Of a stretch of 64,000 nt of DNA, positions 1-11,427 are shown one piece after another. Location: contig NC_081409.1 of assembly GCF_030272615.1 (NCBI RefSeq), forward strand, positions 646,566,468 through 646,630,467. Reading direction: 5' to 3'. The DNA is from Cryptomeria japonica (Eukaryota; Streptophyta; Pinopsida; Cupressales; Cupressaceae). Numbering within the stretch: position 1 is the stretch's first letter; each line of letters begins with the position of its first letter. The translations under genes and the position numbers were made by a program. The notes below the pieces were generated by a model that was given only the letters and a program-made list of their open reading frames with translations, did not search any database and had not been told where the DNA came from.

Positions 1-1222
1 CAGCACATGAGGATTTTAAGGTTTATCAAATGGATGTAATTTTTGCATTCTTGAATGGGAATTGAAAGGAGAAATGTATATTAAACAACTAGAAGGATTC
101 AAGCTATCAGACACTCTCGATATGGTCTGCAAATTAAAAAAAGTGTGGTATGGATTGTAGGAAGCTCCAAAAGCTTGGTATGGAAGGCTCGATAGGTATT
201 TCTAAAAGATACTGCTAATAGTAATCTCTATTTTAAGGTTGATGACAATGAAATCTTAATTGTAGTTGTTTGTGTGTATGATATAATATTTAGAGGAAAA
301 TACGGTGTGTGCAAAAAGTTTGTTGATGAGATACAAGAAGAGTTTGAAATGTCTATGATTGGAAAAATAAATTTATTTCTTGGTTTACATGTTAGTCAAA
401 AGGTTGATGGTATCTTTATTTCACAATCAAAGTATGTTAAATAAATATTGAAGAAGTTAGGAATGAAAAATGTTAAAGTACTATGTACTCCTATGGCTAC
501 TGGTCGTAAGTTGAGAAAAGACGTTGAGTCTCTGAAGACTGATGAGAGCATATACAAATCAATGATTGGAGGATTATTGTACCTAACCTATAATAGATCA
601 AATATTATGCATGTTGTTTGTCTTGTAGCTAGATTCTAGCAAGATCCTAGAGAGACACACGTTGTTGTTGTAAAAAGAATTTTTAGATACTTAAAAGGAC
701 CAAAAGACTATGGATTGTGGTATCCTAGAAAATCTAACTTCACTCTTATTGCTTATATCAATTCAAATTGGGCTAGTTGTGGATGATAGGAAAAGTACAA
801 GTGGGTGCATAATTTTCCTTGGACCCCAGTTGGTTACATGGTTGAGTAAGAAATAGGATTTAGTATCTCCATCTACCATTCAAGATGTATATATTGTTGT
901 TGCAACTTACTATAACAAATATTATGGATAAAACAAACTCTGAAGAATATTGGAATATTGTTTGATGAACCAATTTCTATCTTTTGTGACAATACAAGTG
1001 CAATAAATATTTCTAAGAATTTAGTACTACATTCAAGGACTAAACACATTTCAATCGACTATCACTTCTTGAGGGATAAAGTTTTGGAGAATAAGGCGAA
1101 GCTTGATTATGTACCTACAAAAGAATAGATTTTTTGATATCTTTACCAAAGCACTCTCTAAGGATACTTTTGAATATCTTCGAGATAAGTTAAGGGTTAT
1201 TACCCCTCCTTTTCTGAACTAG
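1..1222 (+). pseudogene. Element 0: copia RT C-terminal half and RNase H (dead)
   Basis: This is the 3' part of a Ty1/copia pol, cut by the window edge. The RT palm signature (VYQMDV then FAFLNGN) is visible at 20-60. The usual YVDD box is degraded to VCVYDIIF near 270-290. The conserved KSMIGGLLYLT block follows near 560 and the RNase H block (RIFRYLKG, then DRKSTSG) at 675-810. The family C-terminus (DIFTKALSKDTFEYLRDKL) ends at a stop at 1220-1222. In-frame stops and frameshifts occur throughout, and the catalytic Asp pair is not intact, so no active polymerase could be made. Copia identity is firm; the subfamily is not resolved. Confidence 0.9.
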
Positions 1223-1528
1223 ATGCATATAGAGGTGCATTAGTCTAGTGAAATTCATGAGTATTATTGTTCTAGACTAATGATTGGGGTTTCCTCTTAG
1301 GGGGAGATAAGTGTAGTTGTAAGTTTTTGAGGTGTTGGATAGAATGAGCTAACCATTTTGGTGTTTGGGCCTTTGTCCTTGATTGTAAAGGGGGAGACAA
1401 GGAGAAGTTGGGAGAGAAGGAAAAGATTGGCAAATGTTAGTAAAAAGTAATTGGCAAATGGGGAGGTGAGATATTGATATTGTTGTTGTTGTTGTTGATG
1501 TCTTGCCATCAATGAAAAAGGGGGTGAT
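1223..1528 (+). promoter_or_regulatory. Element 0: 3' UTR with repeated polypurine tracts
   Basis: Non-coding tail between the RNase H stop and the LTR. It holds three purine runs of the type that primes plus-strand DNA synthesis: AGGGGGAGA near 1299, AAGGGGGAGA near 1388, and AAAAAGGGGG at 1515-1524 directly before the LTR. The last is the expected primer. A short (TTG)n microsatellite lies at 1480-1497. Confidence 0.65.
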
Positions 1529-2606
1529 TGTTGCAAGTTTAGAAAAAATGAGTTGTTGATGTGTTGTCATTGATGTCAACATGTTTTGGTTGTCTTTAGT
1601 GACTAGTTGGTTTAGTTGTTGTTTGAATTTCTTGTGTAGTTGTATTGATAGATTTGCTCCGCATATCTTGTATATTGTACATATATTCATGCAGTTTGGA
1701 TATGTTGTTACATAGTGTTTAGAGATGCTATATTTAGGATTTGGTGTTCCGGATTGCAATGCTAAGGAAGTTACATTCACCAATGTGTGATAGTGTTTCT
1801 GTGTGAAATGCATGCTCCACATTTTTCCATGTTATTTTTTTTGGTGTTGCAGGTTTCAAGAGAAGTTGATATTGTCTTTAGCTTCATTCTATTCAATTGG
1901 CACGAGTTCTTGGGCTTCAGAAGCATGGTTTCAAAGTTCGATGGTGTTTACTCTAGGTTTGGCCAACCTCAAGTGTTTACACTTCACATTATTACTTCGA
2001 TGATTATGGATCGTTGCATGATGTGTATGATGTTTATTTTGGTTTTAGTTAAGATGTGTTGTGGTCCTTTTTACATTCTTTTCTACTATAGATATGCATA
2101 GTGTTGATATAATTTGAATTGTGTTCGGTTAAGATACTTAGTTGACCTTGGGAGGTTGTACATATATGAGGATGATATAAATAAAGTATAATTTATTGAG
2201 GCTGTGATTTGTTGTGTCAGTGGAATCTGAATTGGAAAGGAAGTGAGTCATGGCATTTTATGTGTATGTGATAAAGGTGTGTGAAAGAGGATCTATCTCC
2301 TTGAACATTTCATAAGTATTGATTGAGTTGGTGAAGAGTTTTGAGCAGTGTGGACTTTCATGTGTTAGCTACCAGAAGCAGTAAGCCAAAGGTATCTATA
2401 GATCTTACAGTTGCAAATGTGTATCAGTGGTGGATTCTTTCTCTTTCATTCTTCTTCATTTGGGAAGTGAGACTTTCTTTGTTTCTTTTGGGCAGTGAGC
2501 CTTTATTTGTTAAAATCACCTTAACCTGTGTCACCTTAACAAGTGTTCATATATTAAGAATTTCATTCTCCATCATTTTCCCTTAACACAATCTTCTGCA
2601 TATAAT
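1529..2606 (+). repeat. Element 0: 3' LTR, left part (split by element A)
   Basis: The LTR starts with TGTTGCAAG just after the polypurine tract. About 50 bp in, it carries the 'TTGTCATTGATGTCAACA' block found near the start of most copia LTRs here. It runs to 2606, where element A begins, and resumes at 9424. Small ORFs in this stretch (for example 1787-2101) have no recognisable domains and lie inside non-coding LTR. Confidence 0.75.
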
Positions 2607-3825
2607 TGTTGGCCATTTGGTGGAATTCATTATGTGTTGCATTGATTTTTTGTCATTGATGCCAACACTAGTTGTTTGGATGCATTGCCGACACCCTTCT
2701 GGTCCTAGTAGGTTGAGTAATTTCTGATTAACTTGGATCCGACATGATCTAGTAGGCTTCGGTATAGTCTTATGATAGAATTAGCTTATTCATGATACTT
2801 ATACTCATATTTGGTCAGTTTGTATGGTCTGGAGATAGGATGCTATCCTACTTGCTTAGAAGATTGGTTTCTGGTTTCGGCGAGGGTTTCACCGGCACCG
2901 CTTCTGATAGAGATCTTTGATGAATTCCATTTATGGTGTTGGTACAACTTTTGATGGAGTTTCAGGATGCTGTTGGTGATCATGTTCGAGACTTGGTGGA
3001 TAGAGATAATTACTGAAGTGTATGGACCTATACTTGGTCCCGGTTGATCTAGGTTATGGATCGACTTTAATGTAACGTTGTGAATAGGACCTATTGATGT
3101 ATTTTTGGGATGTTTTATGAGTTGGATATTATTTATTTGAAGGCCGACATAGTTTGTAATTATGTAATTGGTTTATTATTTGGTGGCCGATCTGAGTGTT
3201 TATGGTCTAGGGTTTTGTACAAATTGATGTAAGATCTCATTATAGATCATGATGGTTATATGTAATAGATTATGGTCAAGGAATGTAATGTACAAATAAT
3301 GTAATATCATTCAAGTAGAGGAGTTGGTTGATCATTAGAGATCGAATTGAGTTTATGTAAGAGGATTTAGTCCTCTGGTATTGAGCTTAACCAGAACTAT
3401 ACTCAGGCATAGGAGATGCTATCTTTTGTAGTTCAACACTTCTCGGGATTGTAGTCTGGATTTATATGTAGCCTGTGAGGCTCCTTTTGTGATGAGCAAT
3501 GTGCTCTAGGTTATTGGCCTTCTGCAAGTGCAGGCCCCTTCATTATAATTCACATACTTACTGCAAAAATATTATCTGATTGTGTGTAGGCTTCCCACTA
3601 TGGATTTTCCCTTTACCGGGTTTTTCACGTACAAATCTTGGTGTTATGTGGATGGCTTTTACTTTGTGATTATTGTTTATGCTTAATTTATTTATCTGCT
3701 ATTCTGGTATTAATGTTTTGGGTTTTGGTATTAAAGTTTAAATTGGTAATGGTTCCTATAATCTTAGACAACTGATTCACGCCCCCCCCTCTTAGTTGTC
3801 TTCTGGTTATTTGAACTATCTAATA
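2607..3825 (+). repeat. Element A: 5' LTR
   Basis: Starts TGTTGGCCA and ends two bases before the primer site; the terminal CA has become TA. The promoter-like part (3205-3240) contains CTAGGGTTTTGTA just before the 'GATGTAAGATCTCAT' block shared with other copia LTRs of the window. The end carries the family signature 'GATTCACGCCCCCCCCTC' followed by TTAGTTGTC (3775-3800). Length is about 1.22 kb. Confidence 0.9.
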
Positions 3826-3827
3826 AT

Positions 3828-3839
3828 TGGTATCAGAGC
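3828..3839 (+). promoter_or_regulatory. Element A: primer binding site (initiator tRNA-Met)
   Basis: TGGTATCAGAGC matches the complement of the 3' end of plant initiator tRNA-Met and lies two bases after the LTR. It would prime minus-strand cDNA synthesis. Confidence 0.92.
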
Positions 3840-3883
3840 TTTGGTCCTCTCTGCAGAAAGCTTAACCGCTTGAGGAAGATCCT

Positions 3884-5187
3884 ATGGCGACTAATAGTTC
3901 AAGTTCATCTAGTTCTTCTTGAGCTATCTTTCAAAAGGATATTCTGAGGTTTGAAGGAATAAATTACACAGTATGGAAGATTTAGATGGAGACTCATCTA
4001 AGATGTCTTGGCAAGGAGATTTGGGAGATCACATAGAATGGTGTCAGACCCTATAATCTGGGATCTAGCAATCCTGCTCAGACAAACTTAGAGAAGGAGC
4101 TTGAGAATGATTTTAGAGCAAGAGAAGTCCTCTTGTGTGCACTTTCAGATTAACAAATAATGGAATAAACCAACAAATCATCTGGAAAGGATATATGGAT
4201 AAGTTGGAGACTCTTAATGAAGGTGAACCTACAGTGAAAATTGCTATACTTGATGGTTACTGGGTGAGATATGAAAACCTAAAGATGGAAGAAGATAAAA
4301 GGATTGCTGCATTCATGGAAAGGGTAAATGGGATTGTTATGGGAATTCAATGTTGTGGTAGAACTCTGAGCGAAGATGAAATTGTTTCTAAAGTCCTCAG
4401 AGCCCTACCACCGCCTTACAAAATGAAGGCTAATGCTATTATTGAGTTGAGAACAATGGATAATACATCTGTCAACCGAGATACTTTAGTTGGGAAACTA
4501 TCTGCTTTTGAGCTTGAGGAATTTGGACCTTCTAGAGCTGTGAAGATTGAATATGCTTTTCATGCATCTACATTTACAACCGGTAAGCAAGACTGGAAAG
4601 CTTTATATGCAAAGGAGTTGGAAGATATGAAGAGAGAAGATGATGAGTCTGAGCAACTTGAAGCACTATTTGCTAGAAGAGTACCTAAAGGACCGATGGG
4701 AAGTAAGTATGAAGGAAAAGCACCCTTTAAACGTTTTGCATGTAATAAAATTGGTCATTTTGCATCTAGATGTTCTGGAAGGAATTCAAGATTTGAAGAA
4801 AGAGTTAGAAGATCATTTAAGCCTAACCATGGATATCAGAACAAGTATAAATACAAGAAAAATAGAGACAAATCATGCTACATAGCGGATGAGGAAGGCA
4901 TTACTAATTCAGATGATGAACCAGCTGAAGACTCTGCTAGTGGATCTAGCAATGGGAAGGAATGGGTATTCCTGGCTATCAAGGAAGATGATATGGCACT
5001 GGAAGAGAATGTACCTGAAGAGAAGGCACTTGCTGCTAAAATTGAAGACAAGGATGAATGGGTAATTGACAGTGGTTGTTCACATCATATGACTGGAGAT
5101 AAAGGGAAGTTTTTGTCTTTGCAAGAATTTGATGGTGGTTTAGTTATATTTGGAGATGAGAAGGCATGTATGATCAAAGATAAATGA
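3884..5187 (+). pseudogene. Element A: gag and protease (dead)
   Basis: The start is the ATG of MATNSSSS, which is followed by a stop within 15 codons. Frameshifts near 4130 restore the Gag reading frame, which then runs to 5187. The core (LETLNEGEPTVKIA, RVNGIV, LSEDEIVSKVLRALP) is the copia UBN2/DUF4219-type Gag. The zinc knuckle at about 4735-4775 reads FACNKIGHFASRC and has lost its first Cys. The protease motif VIDSGCSHHMTGD near 5062 keeps the catalytic Asp. A TGA at 5185-5187 separates protease from integrase. Elements F and G carry close relatives. Confidence 0.9.
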
Positions 5188-6240
5188 ATTATATCATTGG
5201 ATGGTAAGAACAATACTGACACTGTTTATTATGTTGAAGGTTTGAGACATAATCTTTTGAGTGTAGGACAATTGGTAGACAAGGGATCTCAATTACAGTT
5301 CAAGGATGGAAAATGCAAAATCATTAACATATTTGGCTTGGAGATTGCAACTAGTACAGAAACAAAATGTAATATATTTCACTTAAACTCTGGTGAAAAG
5401 ACATGTTTGATTACACAAATTGATGAGAGTTGGCTATGGCATAAAAGGCCGTGTCCTGTGAATTTTGATTGCATTGTGAAGATCAGTTCAACTAAGGTAG
5501 TTAGGGATATACCTAAGATTATGAAACCCTATAATCCGGTATGTAAAGAATGTCAAATGGGTAAACAGGTCAGAACCTCTTTTAGGAGTATACAAGATAA
5601 ATCAAATAATGTTCTTAATCTTATTCGCATTGCTTTGTGTGGCCCTGCTAGAGTTAGAAGTTTTCAAGGTGATAGATATTTTATGCTAATCTTTGATGAT
5701 TATTCTAGAATAATGTGGGTTACTTTTTTGAGAGAAAAATCTGAAGCATTTGAAAAGTTTAAAATATTTAAGGCTAAAGTGGAAACTGAGACTTGATTGA
5801 AGATTAAATGTTTGAGATTAGATCATGGTGGTGGATTCACATATGGTGAGTGTAATAATTTTGGTGACAAGCATGGTATAAGAAGACAATTTTATGCTCC
5901 CCAAACACCTTAGTAGAATGGAGATGTGGAAAGGAAGAAAAAAACTATCTTGGATGCTGCTAGAACAATGATGATGGAAGTTAGTCTACCTCATATCAAC
6001 TGGAGAGAAGCAGAAAGTACAACAGTTTATACATTCAACAGAGTACATATCAAAGGAGAAGCCAGTAAGACACCTTATGAATTATGGTTTGGCAATACAC
6101 CTAGAGTAAGTATTTCAAAATTTTTGGTTGTAAATGTTATATCAGGAGAGATGATATTATTGGGAAATTTGATCCTAGATGTCATGAAGGCATATTTCTT
6201 GGTTATTCTAATGAAGTTAAATCAGAGTTTATGAGAAGGA
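5188..6240 (+). pseudogene. Element A: protease tail, pre-integrase and integrase (dead)
   Basis: The pre-integrase block (YYVEGLRHNLLSVGQLVDKG) leads into the zinc-binding region WLWHKRPCPVNF, where the second His of HHCC has become Pro; the CKEC pair remains. The first catalytic Asp (HTDLCGP in the relative F) reads RIALCGP here, so Asp is lost. The second site is LRLDHGGGF and the Glu site is NGDVERKK. Stops at 5794, 5912 and near 6234 plus a frameshift break the frame. Strand transfer would be impossible. Confidence 0.9.
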
Positions 6241-7400
6241 AGTGGCAGTGAAAATGATTATATCTGAACCGGTAGCACCTTTACCGGAATAGAGCATTGA
6301 ACCAGTTACTCTAGCAACATCAGAGAATTATATAGTAACTGAAGAACAGGGAAGAGGAACAGAAAGTCAGAAGATTCTTAGGTCGGTGAGATTGAATCAT
6401 TCAGAAGATCAAATCATCAGGGATAAGAGAAATGAAGTGATGACAAGAAGAAAATTGGCAACTAATGAGGTATGTTTAATCTCACAAGTTGAACTGGTAT
6501 CAGTAATTGAGGCTTGTAGAGATGAACATTGGTTGATAGCTATGGAAGAAGAATTAGATCAGATTGAGAAAAATAACACATGGACCTTGGTTCCCCGACC
6601 TAAAAATAAATGTTATTGGAACTAAATGGGTTTTTAGGAATAAATTGAATGAGGATGGTCATGTTATAAGGAATAAGGCTAGATTGGTTTGTAAAGGAAA
6701 TTCTCAAAGGGAAGAAATTTATTATGGAGAGACTTTTGCACCTGTAGCTAGGATTGAAGCTGTAAGATTATTTCTTGCGAATGCTAGTTATAAAAACTAC
6801 AAGGTTTATCAGATGGATGTTAAATGTGCATTTTTAAATGGGGATCTTGATGAAGAAGTTTATATTAAGCAACCTGATGGTTTTTCACTATCAGATGATA
6901 CATATATGGTTTGCAGGTTAACAAAAGCTTTATATGGACTGAAATAGGCACCTAGAGCTTGGTATGCAAGGTTGGATAAATATATTTTGAAGCTTGGTTT
7001 TACTAAGGGAACTGCCAATAGTAATTTATATTATAAAATCACTGATGATATATGGATTGTTGAAGTATTTGTTGATGATATTATTTTTGGAGGTGAAGAT
7101 AAGTTATGCATAGAATCTGCTAAGAATATGGACCAAGAATTTGAGATGTCTATGATTGGTGAGATTAAATTTTTCTTTGGTTTGCAGATTACTCAGACTA
7201 ATAAAGTTATTTTTATCTATCAGACTAAATATGCTAAGGAATTGTTGAAGAAATTTGGTATGGGAGACTCTAAACCGGTAAGTACTCCTATGGTTACAAT
7301 TGAGAAATCGACAAGAAAAGATGTTTCTGTACCAATAAATCCTACAAGATACAAATCTATGATTGGAGGTCTGTTTTATTTGACTCAGACTAGGCTTGAC
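6241..7400 (+). pseudogene. Element A: linker and reverse transcriptase (dead)
   Basis: The linker (LNHSEDQIIRDKRNEVMTRR) leads to the copia RT start (WLIAMEEELDQIEKNNTW, about 6530). A frameshift near 6610 moves the frame before GTKWVFRNKLNEDG. Both catalytic regions are legible: [13 protein letters not shown] near 6810 and VFVDDIIFGGED near 7070. A TAG replaces Gln in the ALYGLKQAP block near 6945. One frameshift and one stop separate this copy from an open RT. Confidence 0.92.
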
Positions 7401-7990
7401 ATTATGAATGCTATTTGTATTGTTTCAAGATTTCAGAGTGATCCTAGAGAATATTATGAGATGGCGGTGAAAAAGATTTTTAGATACTTGCAAGGTACAT
7501 CAGAATATGGTTTGTGGTACCCTAAGAATGATAAATTTACTTTATGTGCATATACAGATGTTGACTGGGCTGAAGATGTTGATGACCGAAAAAGCACTTC
7601 CGGTGGAGATTTGTTTCCTGGAAAGAAGTTGGTTTCATGGATCAGCAAGAAATAGTCATGTACTTCTTTATCTACTGTTGAAGCTGAGTATGTTTTTGCT
7701 GCTACTAATTGTACACAAGTTTTATGGATGAAACAAATGTTGAAGGATATAAAGGTGATAACTCTGCTGCTATTGATATATTAAAGAATCTAGTATTTCA
7801 TTCCAAAACAAAGCACATATCTATCAAGTATAACTTTTTGAAGGAGAAGGTGGAAGTGAATGAAGTTAGACTTGTTTATGTGAACACTAAAGAGCAGATT
7901 GCAGATATTTTTACTAAACCTTTATGCAAGGAATCATTTGAGTACCTGAGGGATAGATTGGGAGTTTCTGCTCCTCTGGTAGAGACTTGA
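7401..7990 (+). pseudogene. Element A: RNase H (dead, with a 30-bp deletion)
   Basis: Copia RNase H with the AYTDVDWAEDVDDRKSTSGG block near 7548, a stop near 7653, STVEAEYVFAATN near 7675, and the family C-terminus (QIADIFTKPLCKESFEYL) ending at 7988-7990. Compared with element I (57525-57590), about 30 bases are missing near 7757 between KDIK and DNSAAI. The loss is in frame and flanked by GAT, suggesting slippage at short homology. Confidence 0.9.
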
Positions 7991-8376
7991 TTGATGCGTC
8001 TTGGAATCAGTCTAATATGCATTATTAGAAATACTATTCATTTCGACACTGATGTGGGATTCTATTGCTCAAGGGGAGTAGTCAGCTTTGTGATTCAGAG
8101 ACTTATATTTTTGCTTTGATATTTCTATGAAATGTTTAGCATTGATGTCAAAGGGGGAGTAATATTGATGTGAAAAAGAAGGGATAAAGAAATATAAATG
8201 GGAAGTGATATTCAAAGTGTTAAAGAGATATTATTTACAGGGAGAAAGATACTGATATTCAGAGCTATCTATGACAGATTGTTGGTTGTCTTCCATTGGG
8301 GGAGACTTATTTGGCATTTCTTGGTACTTAGATGTTTTACACATCTAGTGTTGCCATCAATTCCAAAGGGGGAGAT
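7991..8376 (+). promoter_or_regulatory. Element A: 3' UTR with several polypurine tracts
   Basis: The polypurine tract that primes plus-strand synthesis is AAAGGGGGAGAT (8365-8376), immediately before the 3' LTR. Further G-rich purine runs precede it: AAGGGGAG near 8072, AAAGGGGGAG near 8150 and TGGGGGAGA near 8297. The same spaced series occurs in the tails of elements 0, E, G and I. Confidence 0.75.
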
Positions 8377-9418
8377 CGTTGGCCATTTGGTGGAATTGAT
8401 TATGTGTTGCATTGATGTTTTGTCATTGATGCCAACACTAGTTGTTTGGATGCATTACCGACACCCTTTTGGTCCTGATAGGTTGAGTAATTTCTTATTA
8501 ACTTGGATCTGGCATGATCCGGTAGGCTCTGGTATAGTGTGACGATGGAATCAACTTGTTCTTGATACTTATACTGATATTTGGTTAGTTGGTTTTGGTC
8601 TGTAGATTGGATGCTATCCTGCTTGCTTAGAAGATTCGTTTCGGGTTCCGGGTTTCAGCTTTAATGTAACGTATGAATAGGACCTATTGATGTATTTCTG
8701 GGCTATTTTATGAGTTGGATATTATTTGTTTGAAGGACGACATGGTTTGTAATTATGTAATTGGTTTATTATCTGGTGGATGACTTGATTGTTTATGGTC
8801 TAGGGTTTTGTATCAATTGATGTAAGATCTCATTATAGATCATCATGGTTATATGTCATAGGTCATTGTCAAGGAATGTAATGTGCGAATAATGTAATAC
8901 CATTTAGGTAGAGGAGTTGGTTGATAATTGGAGATCGAATTGGGTTTATGTAAGAGGATGTAGTCCTCCAGTATTGAGCTTAACCATAACTGTACTTAGG
9001 CATAGGAATTGCTATCTTTTGCAGTTCAACACTTCTCCGGATTGTAGTCTGGATTTAAATATATTCTGTGAGGCTCCTATTGTGATGAGCAGTGCGCTCT
9101 AGATTGTTGGCCTTTCTGCAAGTGCAAGCCCCTTCATTGTAATTCACATACTTACTATAGAAGTATTATAAGACTGTGGGTAGGCTTCCCACCTTGGTTT
9201 TTCCCTTTACTGGGTTTTCCACGTACAAATCTTGGTTTTATGTGGATGGATTTTACTCTGTGATTATTGTTTATGCTTAATTTGTTTATCTAGTATTCTT
9301 GTATTAATATTTGGGGTTCCCATATTAAAGTTTAAATTGATAACGATTCCTATAATCTGTGACAATTGATTCACCCTCCCTCTCTTAGTTGTCTTCCGGT
9401 TATTTGAACTGTCTAACA
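8377..9418 (+). repeat. Element A: 3' LTR
   Basis: Begins CGTTGGCCA (the first T has mutated to C) and ends TCTAACA at 9418. It aligns with the 5' LTR but lacks about 180 bp present there at roughly 2885-3065. This explains its length of about 1.04 kb against 1.22 kb. Differences in the first 200 bp are roughly one in ten. Confidence 0.9.
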
Positions 9419-9423
9419 ATAAT

Positions 9424-9593
9424 CAAGTGTTTCATTTGTATGATTTGATCTTTTCATGTTCATATCTTTCTATGATTTAAGTGATAAAGCTAAGTTGTTG
9501 TGGATCTAATTTGAGGAAACGGTTTTAGATTTGTATGTACAACTGGTTTACACACCTCCCCTCTTAATTGTCTTGTGCATAAGAACATTCAAC
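9424..9593 (+). repeat. Element 0: 3' LTR, right part
   Basis: Continuation of the LTR begun at 1529, after element A and its target duplication. It contains the typical LTR end (TTTACACACCTCCCCTCTTA, then ATTGTC, 9548-9572) and stops around ACATTCAAC. The exact end is uncertain by several bases because the other LTR of element 0 lies outside the window. Confidence 0.65.
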
Positions 9594-10333
9594 GCAAAGT
9601 GTTAATGAGAATCGATGCTACATTTGGAAAAGAATCAATAATATAATACAATATATTTATAGAGAAAGCTTCTCAAAGGATTATACGAACTAGACGTCTA
9701 GAGGTTTCTCAATAACAATAAGACTTTTACATAAAACCTTCATCACATGCACCTAATAAATAGGAGATACAATACATTAAAATTTCAAAGGGTATTACAA
9801 AAACATGGGCCAGAACCACTCCTATGATGTGTCAACACACATGTAGCTCCCTTTTATAACTTACTTATGGGTCCAACACGTTTTTTATATTTCTAATTTT
9901 AGGAGATCTAACTTTTGGAGACCAGAAATTTTGAACCATGTGTCCAATTGATGAATTGTTTGAAGCAATAGAAATCTCTTCATGTTTTCTATAAATATAT
10001 AACCTGATATATGCTAGTTATAGACACTTTTAGGCTATTTTTGAGCCTCCAATACACTCAAAATTGACTCCAAAACTTTCATTTGAAAGTTTCAAAACGA
10101 GAATCTTGAATCTTCAAATCTAGACATGATCTTGCAATGAAAGTATATCAATATGCTTATCTAGCCTATCCAAACCTTTGAGGAAAATTTTAGATTTATT
10201 CATTCTCAAATAAGAACTTACTATGAATATTAACCTTATGTAAATGCAAGGTTGAGACACCATTTTCCTAATAAATTAAAGATGGTGATGTACACAATTT
10301 GTAGGTGAAAAAGGTGAAGCTAGTGGAAATTAT
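9594..10333. other. Unassigned AT-rich DNA
   Basis: 740 bp with no ORF of note, no LTR signature and no recognised motif. It is probably the old host sequence, or a repeat too decayed to see, into which the solo LTR at 10334 inserted. Confidence 0.5.
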
Positions 10334-11422
10334 TGTTGGCAATATGGATGAATTGATTATGTGTTGCATTGATGTTTTGTCATTGATGTCAACACTAGCT
10401 GTTATGTTTGGTTACCGACAGACAGGTTTTGGTTAATATTAGAAGAACTAGTATTACCGATAAGGGTTTAAGGTTTAACCGACAGAGCTTTCACAGAGAA
10501 TTTTTGACAGAATGCATAAGTGGTGTTGGTGCGGCTTCTAGATGGAATCCAGGATACAAAAGATGATCCTTGATTGTGCCTCAACTGATTGAAGACATCA
10601 CTTTGGCATGGTGGACCCAGATTAGGTCCGATACCTATCTAGGTTATGGACCGGTATCGTGTTCTCTACACGTTACCGAGATGTTTTATGGTTTGGTTAT
10701 TGTTGTTTTGGTCTTAAGCTGACATGGTATATCATTGTAATATGGATGTATGTAATGATCTTATTGTAATATCTTTTAGGTGGCCGACCTAATTAGTTTA
10801 GGCCCTAAAGGTTTGTATAAATTGATGTAAGATCTCATTTTAGATCGCGTGTGTTGTGGTCGTGGAATGTAATATCATATGCGAAGGAGATTTGGTCGAT
10901 CATAGGTGATCAAATTGGGTTTAATTAAGAGGTCAAAGGCCTTCGGTATTGAGCTTAACCGGGACTGTAATCATGCATGGTAGATGCTATCTCTGGCAGT
11001 TCATTCTTATGGATTATTGTCCAATTAGCTTGAGGTGGTTATAACCTCTTTTTAGTCAGTGAGACTCCTTTGTAATGAGTAGTACACTCTAGGCAGTGTG
11101 CCTTCCTGCATGTGCTGGTCCCTTATTGTATCACATACTTTCTGCAAAAGTATCATCTGACTGTGGGTAGGCTTCCCATCATGCTTTCCCCCTTTACCGA
11201 GTTTTCCACTTACAAATCATGGTGTTATGTCATATGATTACATTGTGTTAATTCTCTGTTTCATTCTTAAGTTTTATTGCTTGCTGGTATCTTTTTTTGC
11301 TATTTTGGTATTCAATGTTTATGTGGTCCGGTTAAAGGTTATAAAGTGGTTTGATTAATATAATCTGTTGATAACTAATTCACCCCTGCCCCCCTCTTAG
11401 TTGTCCACAAGTTATCCTAACA
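10334..11422 (+). repeat. Copia solo LTR with exact 5-bp target duplication
   Basis: Begins TGTTGGCAATATGG, carries the 'TTGTCATTGATGTCAACACT' block, and ends CCTAACA. Flanks are ATTAT on both sides (10329-10333 and 11423-11427). With no internal sequence between matching duplications, it is a solo LTR left by LTR-LTR recombination. It is related to the LTRs of A and I. Its own parent element is not in the window. Confidence 0.9.
10816..10822 (+). promoter_or_regulatory. Solo LTR: TATA box
   Basis: TATAAAT, followed by TGATGTAAGATCTCAT, the block that follows the TATA box in related copia LTRs here. It is a likely core promoter of the former element. Confidence 0.55.
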
Positions 11423-11427
11423 ATTAT

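Larger units (their letters stand above)
2607..9418 (+). mobile_element. Element A: complete Ty1/copia retrotransposon
   Basis: Full-length nested copia element of about 6.8 kb. It has two LTRs, a tRNA-Met primer site, gag, protease, integrase, RT and RNase H in copia order, and a polypurine tract. The 5-bp target duplication ATAAT is exact on both sides (2602-2606 and 9419-9423), which fixes the ends. The two LTRs look roughly 90% identical, and the 3' LTR has lost about 180 bp. All coding domains carry stops, so the element is dead. It sits inside the 3' LTR of element 0, so it is the younger of the two. Confidence 0.93.

Noticed and set aside
1297-2101. Several ORFs of 66-157 codons on both strands
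   Set aside because: They lie in the 3' UTR and LTR of element 0, lack domains, and change frame freely.
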